This document shows positions 1 through 5,865 of a DNA stretch of 7,116 nucleotides, in pieces. Both the position numbers and the translations under genes were made by a program. The stretch's first letter is position 1; every line of letters starts with the position of its first letter. Under the pieces are notes generated by a model. That model worked only from the letters and a program-made list of their open reading frames with translations. It was not told where the DNA came from and did no database searches. Origin of the DNA: Chromobacteriaceae bacterium (GTDB lineage: Bacteria; Pseudomonadota; Gammaproteobacteria; Burkholderiales; Aquaspirillaceae); the NCBI GenBank assembly GCA_030151505.1, contig JASLDQ010000249.1, positions 1 through 7,116 on the forward strand. Reading direction: 5' to 3'.

Positions 1-102
1 ACCGGTGTCCGGCGGCGCGGGGGGGGACGGGTCGATTGCCTGTCGCAGGTGCCATTGCGGACCCAGTCCCAGAGCTTCGATCAGCTGGCTGCGGCGATTC
101 AT
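1..102 (-). CDS. N-terminal fragment of a probable uracil-DNA glycosylase-like protein (runs off the window)
   Basis: The first 34 codons are visible, starting at the ATG at 102..100, which overlaps the TGA of rimI as ATGA. The visible peptide starts MNRRSQLIEALGLGPQWHLR and continues into a Pro-rich stretch (PSPPAPP). A short helix ending in a 'LGLGPxWxLR' pattern followed by a Pro-rich linker resembles the N-terminus of the SPO1-polymerase-like or family 4 uracil-DNA glycosylases, which often follow tsaB and rimI in betaproteobacteria. No catalytic motif is inside the window, so the product is inferred from position and a weak N-terminal likeness. The overlap implies translational coupling with rimI. 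Other products cannot be excluded. Confidence 0.5.
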   Translation of the reverse strand, partial: MNRRSQLIEALGLGPQWHLRQAIDPSPPAPPDTG

Positions 103-542
103 AGGGGCAACTCCATCAGGATGGCGTCCTCGCGGCCGTGGTCGGCGCGATAGTAGCCGCGCCGCACGCCGGTTTCGTGAAAGCCGGCCGTGCGGTACAG
201 CGCGCGGGCCGGATCATTGGATGCGCGCACTTCCAGCAGCAGGCGGGTGGCGCCGGCGTGGCGGGCGTGGTCGACGGCGGCCGCGAGCAGTTGCCGGGCG
301 ATGCCGCGACGCTGGCAGGGGCGGGCGACGACGATCTCCAGCAGCTCGGCATCTTCGAACAAGCTGTGGACGACGGCGAAACCGGCGATGCGCTCGCCGT
401 CGACGGCCGTGGTCAGCCAATGCCCGGCCGCGAGCGAATCGGCCAGCTGGCCGGCGGTCCAGGCGTAGGGCTGGGCGTCGGCCGCCAGGCGGGCGAGCGC
501 GTCGAGATCGGCCGGGGTGGCCGGCGCGAGGCTGACGGTCAT
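99..542 (-). CDS. rimI: Ribosomal protein bS18 N-alpha-acetyltransferase RimI
   Basis: A 147-residue single-domain GNAT acetyltransferase, the usual length for RimI, which transfers acetyl from acetyl-CoA to the N-terminal alanine of ribosomal protein S18. The core is recognisable: strand 'LLEIVVARPCQRRGIARQLL' (about residues 67-86) carries the QRRGIA acetyl-CoA pyrophosphate loop. 'LLLEVRASNDPARALYRTAG' (about 101-120) holds Glu104 and Tyr116, matching the catalytic Glu and Tyr of the E. coli enzyme. 'FHETGVRRGYY' follows. The frame is open upstream, but I place the start at the ATG at 542, which overlaps the tsaB stop codon as ATGA; the extended N-terminus would only be translated tsaB sequence in the wrong frame. 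The stop overlaps the next start in the same manner, so the three genes are translationally coupled. Substrates other than S18 are possible for RimI homologues. Confidence 0.93.
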   Translation of the reverse strand: MTVSLAPATPADLDALARLAADAQPYAWTAGQLADSLAAGHWLTTAVDGERIAGFAVVHSLFEDAELLEIVVARPCQRRGIARQLLAAAVDHARHAGATRLLLEVRASNDPARALYRTAGFHETGVRRGYYRADHGREDAILMELPL

Positions 543-1201
543 TTGGCCGGTCGCTCGTGGGTTTTCAAGGCCACCTTGTCGCGGATGTAGAGGAGTTCGA
601 CCTGCTCGGGCGGGACGGCGGGATAGCGGCCACCGGCGGCCAGCTCGATCAGCACGTCGGCGCGGGGATGGTCGTTGGGCCGGATCTCGGCCAGTTGCGG
701 GCCGAGCCGGGCGGCGAGCACGTCGCTGTAGGCGAGAAAACCGCTGCCGCAACCGGTCCAGCCGTCGCCCGGCGGCAGCGGCAGGGCATCGGGATCGAAC
801 AGGCCGATCGGCACGACGGTTTCGCCGTTGTCGTAGGCGGCGGCGTAAACCTGCCCCATCCGGGCATCGAGGCAGGCATAAGCACGCTGCGCGCCGCTGC
901 CCGCGGCCAGCACGGCGAGGGTCGGAATGGCAATGACGGGGAGGCCGGCGGCAAAGGCCAGTCCCTGGGCGAGACCACAGCCGATGCGCAGGCCGGTAAA
1001 GGAGCCGGGGCCGTTGCAGACGGCGATGGCGTCGGCGTCTTGCAGGGTCTTGCCGGCCCGGGCGAGCAGTTCGCGCAGCAGCGGCAGGGTTTGTTCGGCG
1101 TGCTTCTGGCCGACGTGGCGGTGTTCGGCGTGGAGCACGCCGTCAAAGCGCACGGCGGCGGACAGGTATTCGGTAGAGGTGTCGAAGGCGATCAGATTCA
1201 T
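539..1201 (-). CDS. tsaB: tRNA threonylcarbamoyladenosine biosynthesis protein TsaB
   Basis: A 220-residue protein of the TsaB (YeaZ) family, close to the usual length of about 230. TsaB is a catalytically inactive ASKHA-fold paralogue that dimerises with TsaD and, with TsaE, transfers the threonylcarbamoyl group made by TsaC to A37 of ANN-decoding tRNAs in the cytoplasm. Family hallmarks are the N-terminal 'LIAFDTSTEYLSAAV' (residues 3-17), 'GQKHAEQTLPLL' (31-42) and 'NGPGSFTGLRIGCGLAQGLA' (63-82). The N-terminal strand fixes the ATG at 1201 as the start because nothing upstream would fit the fold. There is no recognisable Shine-Dalgarno: the sequence just before the start is a T-run and CGGCCACC. 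An intrinsic-terminator-like hairpin ends only 8 bases upstream, which is odd. Its stop overlaps the rimI start. Confidence 0.95.
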   Translation of the reverse strand: MNLIAFDTSTEYLSAAVRFDGVLHAEHRHVGQKHAEQTLPLLRELLARAGKTLQDADAIAVCNGPGSFTGLRIGCGLAQGLAFAAGLPVIAIPTLAVLAAGSGAQRAYACLDARMGQVYAAAYDNGETVVPIGLFDPDALPLPPGDGWTGCGSGFLAYSDVLAARLGPQLAEIRPNDHPRADVLIELAAGGRYPAVPPEQVELLYIRDKVALKTHERPAK

Positions 1202-1209
1202 GGTGGCCG

Positions 1210-1239
1210 AAAAAATGCAACGCCCCGCAAAGCGGGGCG
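1210..1239 (-). terminator. Intrinsic terminator-like hairpin directly upstream of tsaB
   Basis: On the minus strand a perfect 8-base stem (CGCCCCGC, loop TTT, GCGGGGCG) at 1239..1221 is followed by TTGCA and then six T residues (1215..1210). The gap between stem and T-run is slightly long for an optimal terminator. It lies after the EAL-HDOD gene, so it probably ends that transcript, but only 8 bases separate the T-run from the tsaB ATG. It may instead act as a leaky terminator or a 5' leader structure. Confidence 0.75.
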
Positions 1240-1279
1240 GGAAACATAGGATAACGCAGCGGCGGGGCGGCGGGAACGT

Positions 1280-2500
1280 TCAGAGCCTGAGGTTTTCCAC
1301 CCAGTCCAGCGCGGCGACATGGGCGGAGTTGAGCATGTCTGCGCTGATGCCGAGCTCCTGGCACAGGGGCTGGATCGATTTCATATTCGGGTCCTCGCAG
1401 GTCTCCACCAGCGTCAGCAGGCTGCCGAACAGTCCCTTGCGTTCGAGCAGGGCATCGCAGACCGGTTGCGGCAGCAGCAGATTGTCGAGCACGAGCGGCA
1501 TCGGCATGTCGAGCAGGACGTCGAGCAGCGAAAACATGCCGACGATGAAACAGTCGTCGGCCTTGTCGCCATGCAGGCCGCGTGCCTTGCCCAGCAGCTC
1601 GAGGAAGCGGGCACGGGTGACGGCCGTCTTGAGCAGGGCGGGCGGCGCGCCGGAATCTTCGCTGGCCGTGACCAGGAGCAGGGTCAGCCAGCGGTAGAGT
1701 TTCTGGTAGCCCATCAGGGTGACGGCCTGGCGGAACGAGGAAATTTCGTTCACCAGTGCAACGCCGGCCGAGTTGATGTAGCGAAACAGCTTGTAGCTCA
1801 TCGCCACGTCCTGCTTGAGCGCGAACTCGATGTCCGGCACGTCGGCGTTCTGCCGCAGCATGTTGAGCAGGTTGAGGATGTTGTGGAGGCTGGGGTGGAC
1901 GGTGCGGGCGCTGAGCGTTTCGGGTTTGGCGAAGTAGTGTCCCTGAAAGCCGTCCATGCCCAGCTCGTGGCAGAAGGCGAATTCCTCGCGCGTCTGGACG
2001 TGCTCTGCGATCTGGATGACGGGCAGCTGCATGAGTTTCTGGCTGGTCCGCTGCAGCTCGTCAGTCCCCAGGCGGGCGAGGTTCAGCTTGACGTAATTGG
2101 CTGTTGCCAGAAAGGCCTCTTGTCCGCTGCCGTAGTGGAAATCGTCCAGCGCAATGCCGAAACCGTGCGCGCGCAGCTGGCGTGCGCGCGCCAGGGCGGC
2201 CTCATTGGCTTCGATCGTTCCGGCCAGCTCGAGGATGACCCGTTGCGGGTGGAGCAGTTCGAGGAAGTCGCTCATCAGCATCTGGCTGCCGATATTGATG
2301 AAGGCGAGCTTGTTGCCGATAAGCGTGTGGGAGTCCATGTTGGACAGCGTGTTCACCAGCACATGGGTGCCCGCCTGTATATCGCTGTCGAAATCGGTGG
2401 TATGGGCCTGGCCGCTCAGGCGGAACAGCAGTTCATAGCCGATGATCTGCTGGTTGCGGTTGAGTACCGATTGACGGCCGATGAAGGCGGAAAAGGACAT
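1280..2500 (-). CDS. EAL and HDOD domain signalling protein (YuxH/CdgJ-like), EAL probably non-catalytic
   Basis: A 406-residue cytoplasmic protein with an N-terminal EAL-type domain (about 5-195) and a C-terminal HDOD domain (about 200-390, with 'LKQDVAMSYKLFRYINSA' and 'QAVTLMGYQKLYRWL'). No signal peptide or membrane segment is seen. EAL domains hydrolyse cyclic di-GMP; several EAL-HDOD proteins studied are thought not to do so and instead affect motility or surface behaviour. Here most metal and catalytic positions persist: Glu23 (ELLFR), Asn69, Glu91, Asp119-Asp120, Lys138, Glu166 and Gln186. The loop-6 region is altered (DDFHYGSG for DDFGTG), the second Glu of the ELxE motif is Gly94, and KxD has become KLN. 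I infer a binding or protein-interaction role. The gene follows cheA but a strong terminator separates them. The ATG at 2500 has a GGAG 13 bases upstream, a long spacing, directly abutting the terminator T-run. Confidence 0.88.
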   Translation of the reverse strand: MSFSAFIGRQSVLNRNQQIIGYELLFRLSGQAHTTDFDSDIQAGTHVLVNTLSNMDSHTLIGNKLAFINIGSQMLMSDFLELLHPQRVILELAGTIEANEAALARARQLRAHGFGIALDDFHYGSGQEAFLATANYVKLNLARLGTDELQRTSQKLMQLPVIQIAEHVQTREEFAFCHELGMDGFQGHYFAKPETLSARTVHPSLHNILNLLNMLRQNADVPDIEFALKQDVAMSYKLFRYINSAGVALVNEISSFRQAVTLMGYQKLYRWLTLLLVTASEDSGAPPALLKTAVTRARFLELLGKARGLHGDKADDCFIVGMFSLLDVLLDMPMPLVLDNLLLPQPVCDALLERKGLFGSLLTLVETCEDPNMKSIQPLCQELGISADMLNSAHVAALDWVENLRL

Positions 2501-2517
2501 GGGGTCTACTGCGCTCC

Positions 2518-2546
2518 AAAAAAGCGCGCCCCCGTCTGGGGGCGCG
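2518..2546 (-). terminator. Strong intrinsic terminator after cheA
   Basis: On the minus strand a perfect 9-base GC-rich stem (CGCGCCCCC, loop AGAC, GGGGGCGCG) spans 2546..2525 and is followed by C and six T residues (2523..2518). It starts 22 bases after the cheA stop and is the best terminator in the window. It marks the end of the chemotaxis transcript. The T-run is immediately followed by the GGAG that appears to serve the next gene, whose ATG is 17 bases further on. Confidence 0.9.
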
Positions 2547-2568
2547 TTGCGGACGGGAGGGGAGAGGG

Positions 2569-4392
2569 TCAGGCTCCGAATTCAAGCAGCTGCATGCCGC
2601 TGCGGGACTGCTTTTCTCCCTTGCCCGAGAGCAGGTCTTCCATATCGAGCACCAGCACGACCGAGCCGTCGCCGGAGAGCGTGGCGCCGGCAACGCCGTT
2701 GGGGCGGATGTTCTGCAACGGCTTGATCACCACGTCGTCGCGGCCGACAAAGGCATCGATGGACAGGATGAAAGACTTCTCGGCCGATTGCATCAGCACG
2801 CCAAACGCGGGCTCCTGCGTCGGTTGCCAGCCCAGCAGGTCCGCCAGCGAGCGTACCGGCAGGATCTCGTCACGCACGACGATGGTCGGGCGGCCGGAGA
2901 CTTCTTGGATGCTGTTCTGCTCGATCGGGATGATTTCGCGCACCATCGCCAGCGGCACGGCAAACGGCTGGTTGCATACGCGTACCACCAGCACCGGCAG
3001 AATGGCCAGCGTCAGCGGCAGCGAGATGCTGAGGCGGGTGCCTTCACCCGGCTCGGACGAGATGTCGATGCGGCCGTTGAGCTTCTGAATGTTGGTGCGG
3101 ACCACGTCCATGCCCACGCCGCGCCCGGACACGCTGGAAATCTGGTCCTTGGTCGAGAAACCCGGCAGGAAGATCAACTGCAAGGCCTGCTTGTCTTCCA
3201 GGCTGTTGGCGGTTTCGGCGTCGATCAGCCCCTTTTCGACGGCCTTCTTGCGCAGCATGTCGGCACGCATGCCCTTGCCGTCGTCGTTGATCTCGATGAC
3301 GATGTGGTCGCCCACCTGCTGGGCGGACAGTTCGACGACTGACTGCGGTTTCTTGCCGGCGGCGATGCGCTCTTCCGGCGTTTCCACGCCATGGTCGACC
3401 GCATTGCGTACGAGGTGAACGAGCGGGTCGTTCAGGTCCTCGATCATGGTTTTGTCGAGTTCGGTTTCTTCGCCCGACAGCACCAGTTCCACTTCCTTGC
3501 CCAGTTGGCGGGCGAGGTCGCGGGCGAGGCGCGGATATTTCTGGAACAGGCGGCCGATCGGCTGCATGCGGGTCTTCATCACCGCGTTCTGCAGGTCGCC
3601 CACCAAGAGGTCAAGCTGGCTGACAGCTTCATCCAGTGCCCGGACCGTATTCGGATTGATCTTGCCCTGAACGATTTCAGTCCGGATCGTGGTCAGGCGG
3701 TTCTTGGTCAGCCCGATTTCACCCGACAGGTTCAGCACCTGATCCAGACGCTGGGTGTCGATGCGGATCGTGGCTTCCTGCGGGGCCGCAGTACTGGGGG
3801 GCGGTGCTTTGCGTGTGACCGGGGCTGCCTGGGCCGGCGCGACCGGTGCCGGGGCCGGCGTCACCGGTGCTGCCGGAACGGCGGAAGCCGGCACGACGAC
3901 GGCTTGATACAGCTGTTGCCAGTCAGGTTCTCCTGCTTTGGCCGCGGCAGGCACTGCCGCCGGAGCCGGCGCTGCAGCGGCCGGAGCGGGGGCACTCAGC
4001 TGTCCATTAAGGGCTGCATCGAGATTGGCCAGCAATTGCGGATCGGCGCTATCCGGCATGCGTTTCTGCGCCAAGAAAGCGAACATGTCCCGCACCACGC
4101 CGGTGGCGTCAAGGATGGCGTCCATGATTTCGCTGTTGAGCTGAAGCTCGTCGTTGCGTAATTTGTCGAACAGGTTTTCCGTGCGGTGGCACAGGGCAAC
4201 GAGAGGGGTGGCGTTGAGGAAACCCGCCCCGCCCTTGATGGTGTGAAAGCCGCGGAAAATGTCGTTCAGCAGATTTCGGTTGTTCGGCTGCTTTTCCAGT
4301 TCGACGAGCTTGTTGTCGACATCTGACAGGAGTTCCGACGATTCGGTCAGGAAATCCTGCAGGAGTTCTTCCATTCCGGCGAAATCGCTCAT
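2569..4392 (-). CDS. cheA: Chemotaxis histidine kinase CheA (no recognisable P2 domain)
   Basis: A 607-residue CheA, the cytoplasmic kinase that autophosphorylates under receptor control and passes phosphate to CheY. P1 (about 1-130) carries His50 in 'FRGFHTIKGGAGFLN', the phosphorylation site. An Ala/Pro-rich linker (about 132-204) replaces the CheY-binding P2 domain and contains one non-low-complexity island, 'DWQQLYQAVV' (157-166). P3 dimerisation helices follow (about 205-275), with 'RLDQVLNLSGEIGLTKNRL'. The P4 ATPase domain has the N box 'HLVRNAVDHG' (326-335), 'DDGKGM' (370-375) and 'GRGVGMDVV' (423-431). P5, the CheW-like receptor-coupling domain, runs from about 465 to the C-terminus. 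The kinase motifs are intact. E. coli CheA is 654 residues. The ATG at 4392 has GAGG five bases upstream. It is the last gene of the chemotaxis set, 45 bases after cheZ, and is followed by a strong terminator. P1 and the pairing with CheZ resemble the Pseudomonas-type flagellar system. Confidence 0.97.
   Translation of the reverse strand: MSDFAGMEELLQDFLTESSELLSDVDNKLVELEKQPNNRNLLNDIFRGFHTIKGGAGFLNATPLVALCHRTENLFDKLRNDELQLNSEIMDAILDATGVVRDMFAFLAQKRMPDSADPQLLANLDAALNGQLSAPAPAAAAPAPAAVPAAAKAGEPDWQQLYQAVVVPASAVPAAPVTPAPAPVAPAQAAPVTRKAPPPSTAAPQEATIRIDTQRLDQVLNLSGEIGLTKNRLTTIRTEIVQGKINPNTVRALDEAVSQLDLLVGDLQNAVMKTRMQPIGRLFQKYPRLARDLARQLGKEVELVLSGEETELDKTMIEDLNDPLVHLVRNAVDHGVETPEERIAAGKKPQSVVELSAQQVGDHIVIEINDDGKGMRADMLRKKAVEKGLIDAETANSLEDKQALQLIFLPGFSTKDQISSVSGRGVGMDVVRTNIQKLNGRIDISSEPGEGTRLSISLPLTLAILPVLVVRVCNQPFAVPLAMVREIIPIEQNSIQEVSGRPTIVVRDEILPVRSLADLLGWQPTQEPAFGVLMQSAEKSFILSIDAFVGRDDVVIKPLQNIRPNGVAGATLSGDGSVVLVLDMEDLLSGKGEKQSRSGMQLLEFGA
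3781..3999 (-). other. Ala/Pro-rich linker of CheA with an embedded peptide island
   Basis: This codes for CheA residues 132-204, a low-complexity run dominated by Ala, Pro and Val that joins P1 to the dimerisation domain, where a P2 domain would normally sit. Within it, 3895..3924 codes for the charged and aromatic 'DWQQLYQAVV', which stands out from the surrounding linker and could form a short helix. A binding role is only inference. Confidence 0.6.
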
Positions 4393-4437
4393 GTAAGCCT
4401 CGTTGTATTTTTGTGGTGTCGGGCGCTGTGTCCGGGC

Positions 4438-5367
4438 TCAGAAACCCAGGCTGGCGAGAAGGTCGTCGACCTGCTGTTGGTTGGTGACCACGTCGGTGCG
4501 ACCTGCTGCGTTGACCACCGGGCCGTTTTCCAGACCTTCGTGATCCGGCTCGATGCGGATTTCCGGCTGATATTCCATCAGGAAGGAGAGAAGTTCCCGC
4601 TCCATGCCCTGAACCATCTCGACGACTTTCTTAATCACTTGGCCTGTCAGATCCTGAAAGTCCTGAGCCATGACGATTTCCATCAACTCATGTTTGGTGG
4701 CCTGGGTGTGGGCTGGGACGGCGGACAGGTAGGCTCGGGTCGCTTGGCCGAGCGCCTTGAACTCTTCGACGGACAACTGGTTTGCATACAGTTTGTCCCA
4801 GCGTTGGGACAAACCCTGGGCTTCGCTTTCCAGATCGTCCTGGTGGGGTTGAGCCCGGTCGGTGGCGTTCAACGCCCGCTCGGCAGCGTTTTCTGTCAGC
4901 GTTGCGATGTAGGACAGCCGATCCTTGGCATCGGGAATGGCGCTGGCCGCGCGTTCGAGCGATTTGTCATAACCAAGCTCATGCAGCGCGTCATGCAGCT
5001 TCCGCGTCAGCTGACCGACCTTGGAATACATTTCACCGGCACTGGCGTTGGACGGGCTCGCGATGGCTGCGGCGGGTGTGTCGTCAGGCGGGCTGAATTC
5101 GGCCGCGACGGTATCGAACAAGGCCTGCAGTTCATCGGAGTCGCCGCTTGTGTCCGCCGGAGCAGGGGCTACCGGTGCCGAGAGGACGCTGGCTGTATGG
5201 GTCTGGGTCACGACGGTGTCAAACAGGGCTTGCAGCTCGGGGGAATCGCCACCGATGTCGACCGGGGCGGGGGCAGCTGCGGGCGCTCGATTTTGGGTGG
5301 CGATGCTGTCGAACAGGGCTTCGAGTTCGGGCGAGTCGCCGCCGGTTTCCAAAAGGTTATCCTGCAC
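4438..5367 (-). CDS. cheZ: Protein phosphatase CheZ with a triplicated N-terminal motif
   Basis: A 309-residue CheZ, the cytoplasmic phosphatase that dephosphorylates CheY-P and resets the flagellar signal. The four-helix-bundle core includes 'LTRKLHDALHELGYDKSLE' and the active-site helix 'MAQDFQDLTGQVIKKVVEMV', where Asp239 and Gln243 match the E. coli catalytic Asp143 and Gln147. The C-terminal tail 'QQQVDDLLASLGF' is the CheY-binding peptide. The protein is longer than the 214-residue E. coli CheZ, largely because of an N-terminal region of about 110 residues with three copies of a 17-residue motif (9-25, 39-55, 74-90) joined by Ala/Pro linkers. The frame is open back to a TTG at 5391, directly after cheY. 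I choose the GTG at 5367 because GAGGT (5379..5375) sits seven bases before it. It lies 24 bases after cheY and 45 before cheA. Confidence 0.95.
   Translation of the reverse strand: MQDNLLETGGDSPELEALFDSIATQNRAPAAAPAPVDIGGDSPELQALFDTVVTQTHTASVLSAPVAPAPADTSGDSDELQALFDTVAAEFSPPDDTPAAAIASPSNASAGEMYSKVGQLTRKLHDALHELGYDKSLERAASAIPDAKDRLSYIATLTENAAERALNATDRAQPHQDDLESEAQGLSQRWDKLYANQLSVEEFKALGQATRAYLSAVPAHTQATKHELMEIVMAQDFQDLTGQVIKKVVEMVQGMERELLSFLMEYQPEIRIEPDHEGLENGPVVNAAGRTDVVTNQQQVDDLLASLGF
5098..5343 (-). repeat. cheZ: Three diverged coding repeats in cheZ (17-codon unit)
   Basis: Three copies of a 51-base unit lie at 5293..5343, 5203..5253 and 5098..5148. They code for GGDSPELEALFDSIATQ, GGDSPELQALFDTVVTQ and SGDSDELQALFDTVAAE. 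The shared core is G-D-S-x-E-L-x-A-L-F-D-[ST]-[IV]. Start-to-start spacing is 30 and then 35 residues, separated by Ala/Pro-rich linker. Copies 1 and 2 differ at about seven codons silently and at four by replacement, so this is an old duplication held at the protein level and not a fresh DNA repeat. Confidence 0.9.
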
Positions 5368-5374
5368 GATAGCT

Positions 5375-5379
5375 ACCTC
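5375..5379 (-). promoter_or_regulatory. Ribosome binding site deciding the cheZ GTG start
   Basis: GAGGT on the minus strand lies seven bases before the GTG at 5367. The alternative in-frame TTG at 5391 lies upstream of this site, within three bases of the cheY stop, and has no comparable Shine-Dalgarno of its own. This favours the shorter protein by eight residues. Confidence 0.75.
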
Positions 5380-5391
5380 GGTTTGCCTCAA

Positions 5392-5790
5392 TTACTTGTT
5401 CAGGGTCTGGAAGATTTTGCCGAGCTTCTCTTCCAGTGTGGCGGCGGTGAATGGCTTAACGATATAGCCATGGGCACCGGCCTGTGCCGCTTCGATGATG
5501 TTCTCGCGTTTGGCCTCGGCCGTAATCATCAAAAAGGGCAGGTGCTTGAGCTGATTGTCTGCCCGTACTGCGCGCAACAGCTCGATGCCGGTCATGTTCG
5601 GCATGTTCCAGTCGGAAACGACAAAGTCGAAAGACTGGGTGCGCAGTTTGTGCAAGGCCGCCGTGCCGTCTTCTGCTTCATCCACATTGGTGAAGCCTAA
5701 TTCCTTCAGCAGGTTGCGGAGGATGCGACGCATCGTCGAGAAGTCGTCGACGACAAGGAACCGGATGTTTTTTTCTGCTGCCTCGATCAT
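5392..5790 (-). CDS. cheY: Chemotaxis response regulator CheY
   Basis: A 132-residue single receiver domain with no output domain. It accepts phosphate from CheA His50 and then binds the flagellar motor switch to change rotation. All key residues are seen: the acidic pair Asp15-Asp16, phospho-acceptor Asp60 in '[12 protein letters not shown]', Thr90 in '[13 protein letters not shown]', Tyr109 and Lys112 in 'GYIVKPF'. These match E. coli Asp12, Asp13, Asp57, Thr87, Tyr106 and Lys109 with a constant offset of three, and Trp61 corresponds to E. coli Trp58. The ATG at 5790 is preceded by AGGA seven bases upstream. It sits 75 bases after the complete cheV and 24 bases before cheZ, its phosphatase, suggesting one transcript. 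A motor-binding CheY is much more likely than an unrelated single-domain regulator because of these neighbours. Confidence 0.97.
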   Translation of the reverse strand: MIEAAEKNIRFLVVDDFSTMRRILRNLLKELGFTNVDEAEDGTAALHKLRTQSFDFVVSDWNMPNMTGIELLRAVRADNQLKHLPFLMITAEAKRENIIEAAQAGAHGYIVKPFTAATLEEKLGKIFQTLNK

Positions 5791-5822
5791 TTCGGCGTCC
5801 TACTAAATTACTGGTGGGCTGT

Positions 5823-5861
5823 AAAACGGGCGGATTCTATCCCAAGTGTGTGGGAACCGCC
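5823..5861 (-). promoter_or_regulatory. Interrupted inverted repeat between cheV and cheY (weak terminator or leader structure)
   Basis: Minus-strand arms GGCGG (5861..5857) and CCGCC (5833..5829) enclose TCCCA (5855..5851) and TGGGA (5844..5840), giving a two-part stem with an asymmetric internal loop and a six-base apical loop, then CG and TTTT (5826..5823). It could be a weak terminator for cheV or a processing or pausing structure. The internal loop contains TAGAAT (5839..5834), which resembles a -10 box, but I see no matching -35. Confidence 0.35.
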
Positions 5862-5865
5862 TCGC

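Noticed and set aside
543..752. N-terminal extension of RimI back to position 752
   Set aside because: The added residues are Arg/Pro-rich read-through of tsaB in another frame; the ATG at 542 overlapping the tsaB stop gives a RimI of normal length.
1248..1276. Possible sigma-70 promoter for tsaB (TTCCCG, 17 bases, TATCCT)
   Set aside because: Only about 3/6 and 4/6 matches, which is near chance in a scan of this length; kept only as a possibility in a finding and not annotated.
1319..3088. A long open frame on the plus strand running antisense to the EAL-HDOD gene and the end of cheA
   Set aside because: It spans two convincing genes and a terminator, its translation is Gln/Val/Arg-rich with no recognisable fold, and long antisense frames are expected in GC-rich codon-biased DNA.
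5098..5343. The 'QALFD' part of the CheZ repeats as a DNA sliding-clamp binding motif
   Set aside because: It only partly matches the clamp motif, and there is no reason for CheZ to bind the clamp; the conserved part of the repeat extends beyond it.
5368..5391. TTG start for CheZ directly after the cheY stop
   Set aside because: It has no good ribosome binding site, while the GTG at 5367 has GAGGT at ideal distance.
4411..5700. A 429-codon open frame on the plus strand across cheZ and part of cheY
   Set aside because: It is the mirror frame of well-supported cheZ and cheY; its repetitive pieces simply reflect the cheZ repeats read backwards. No ribosome site or family likeness was seen.
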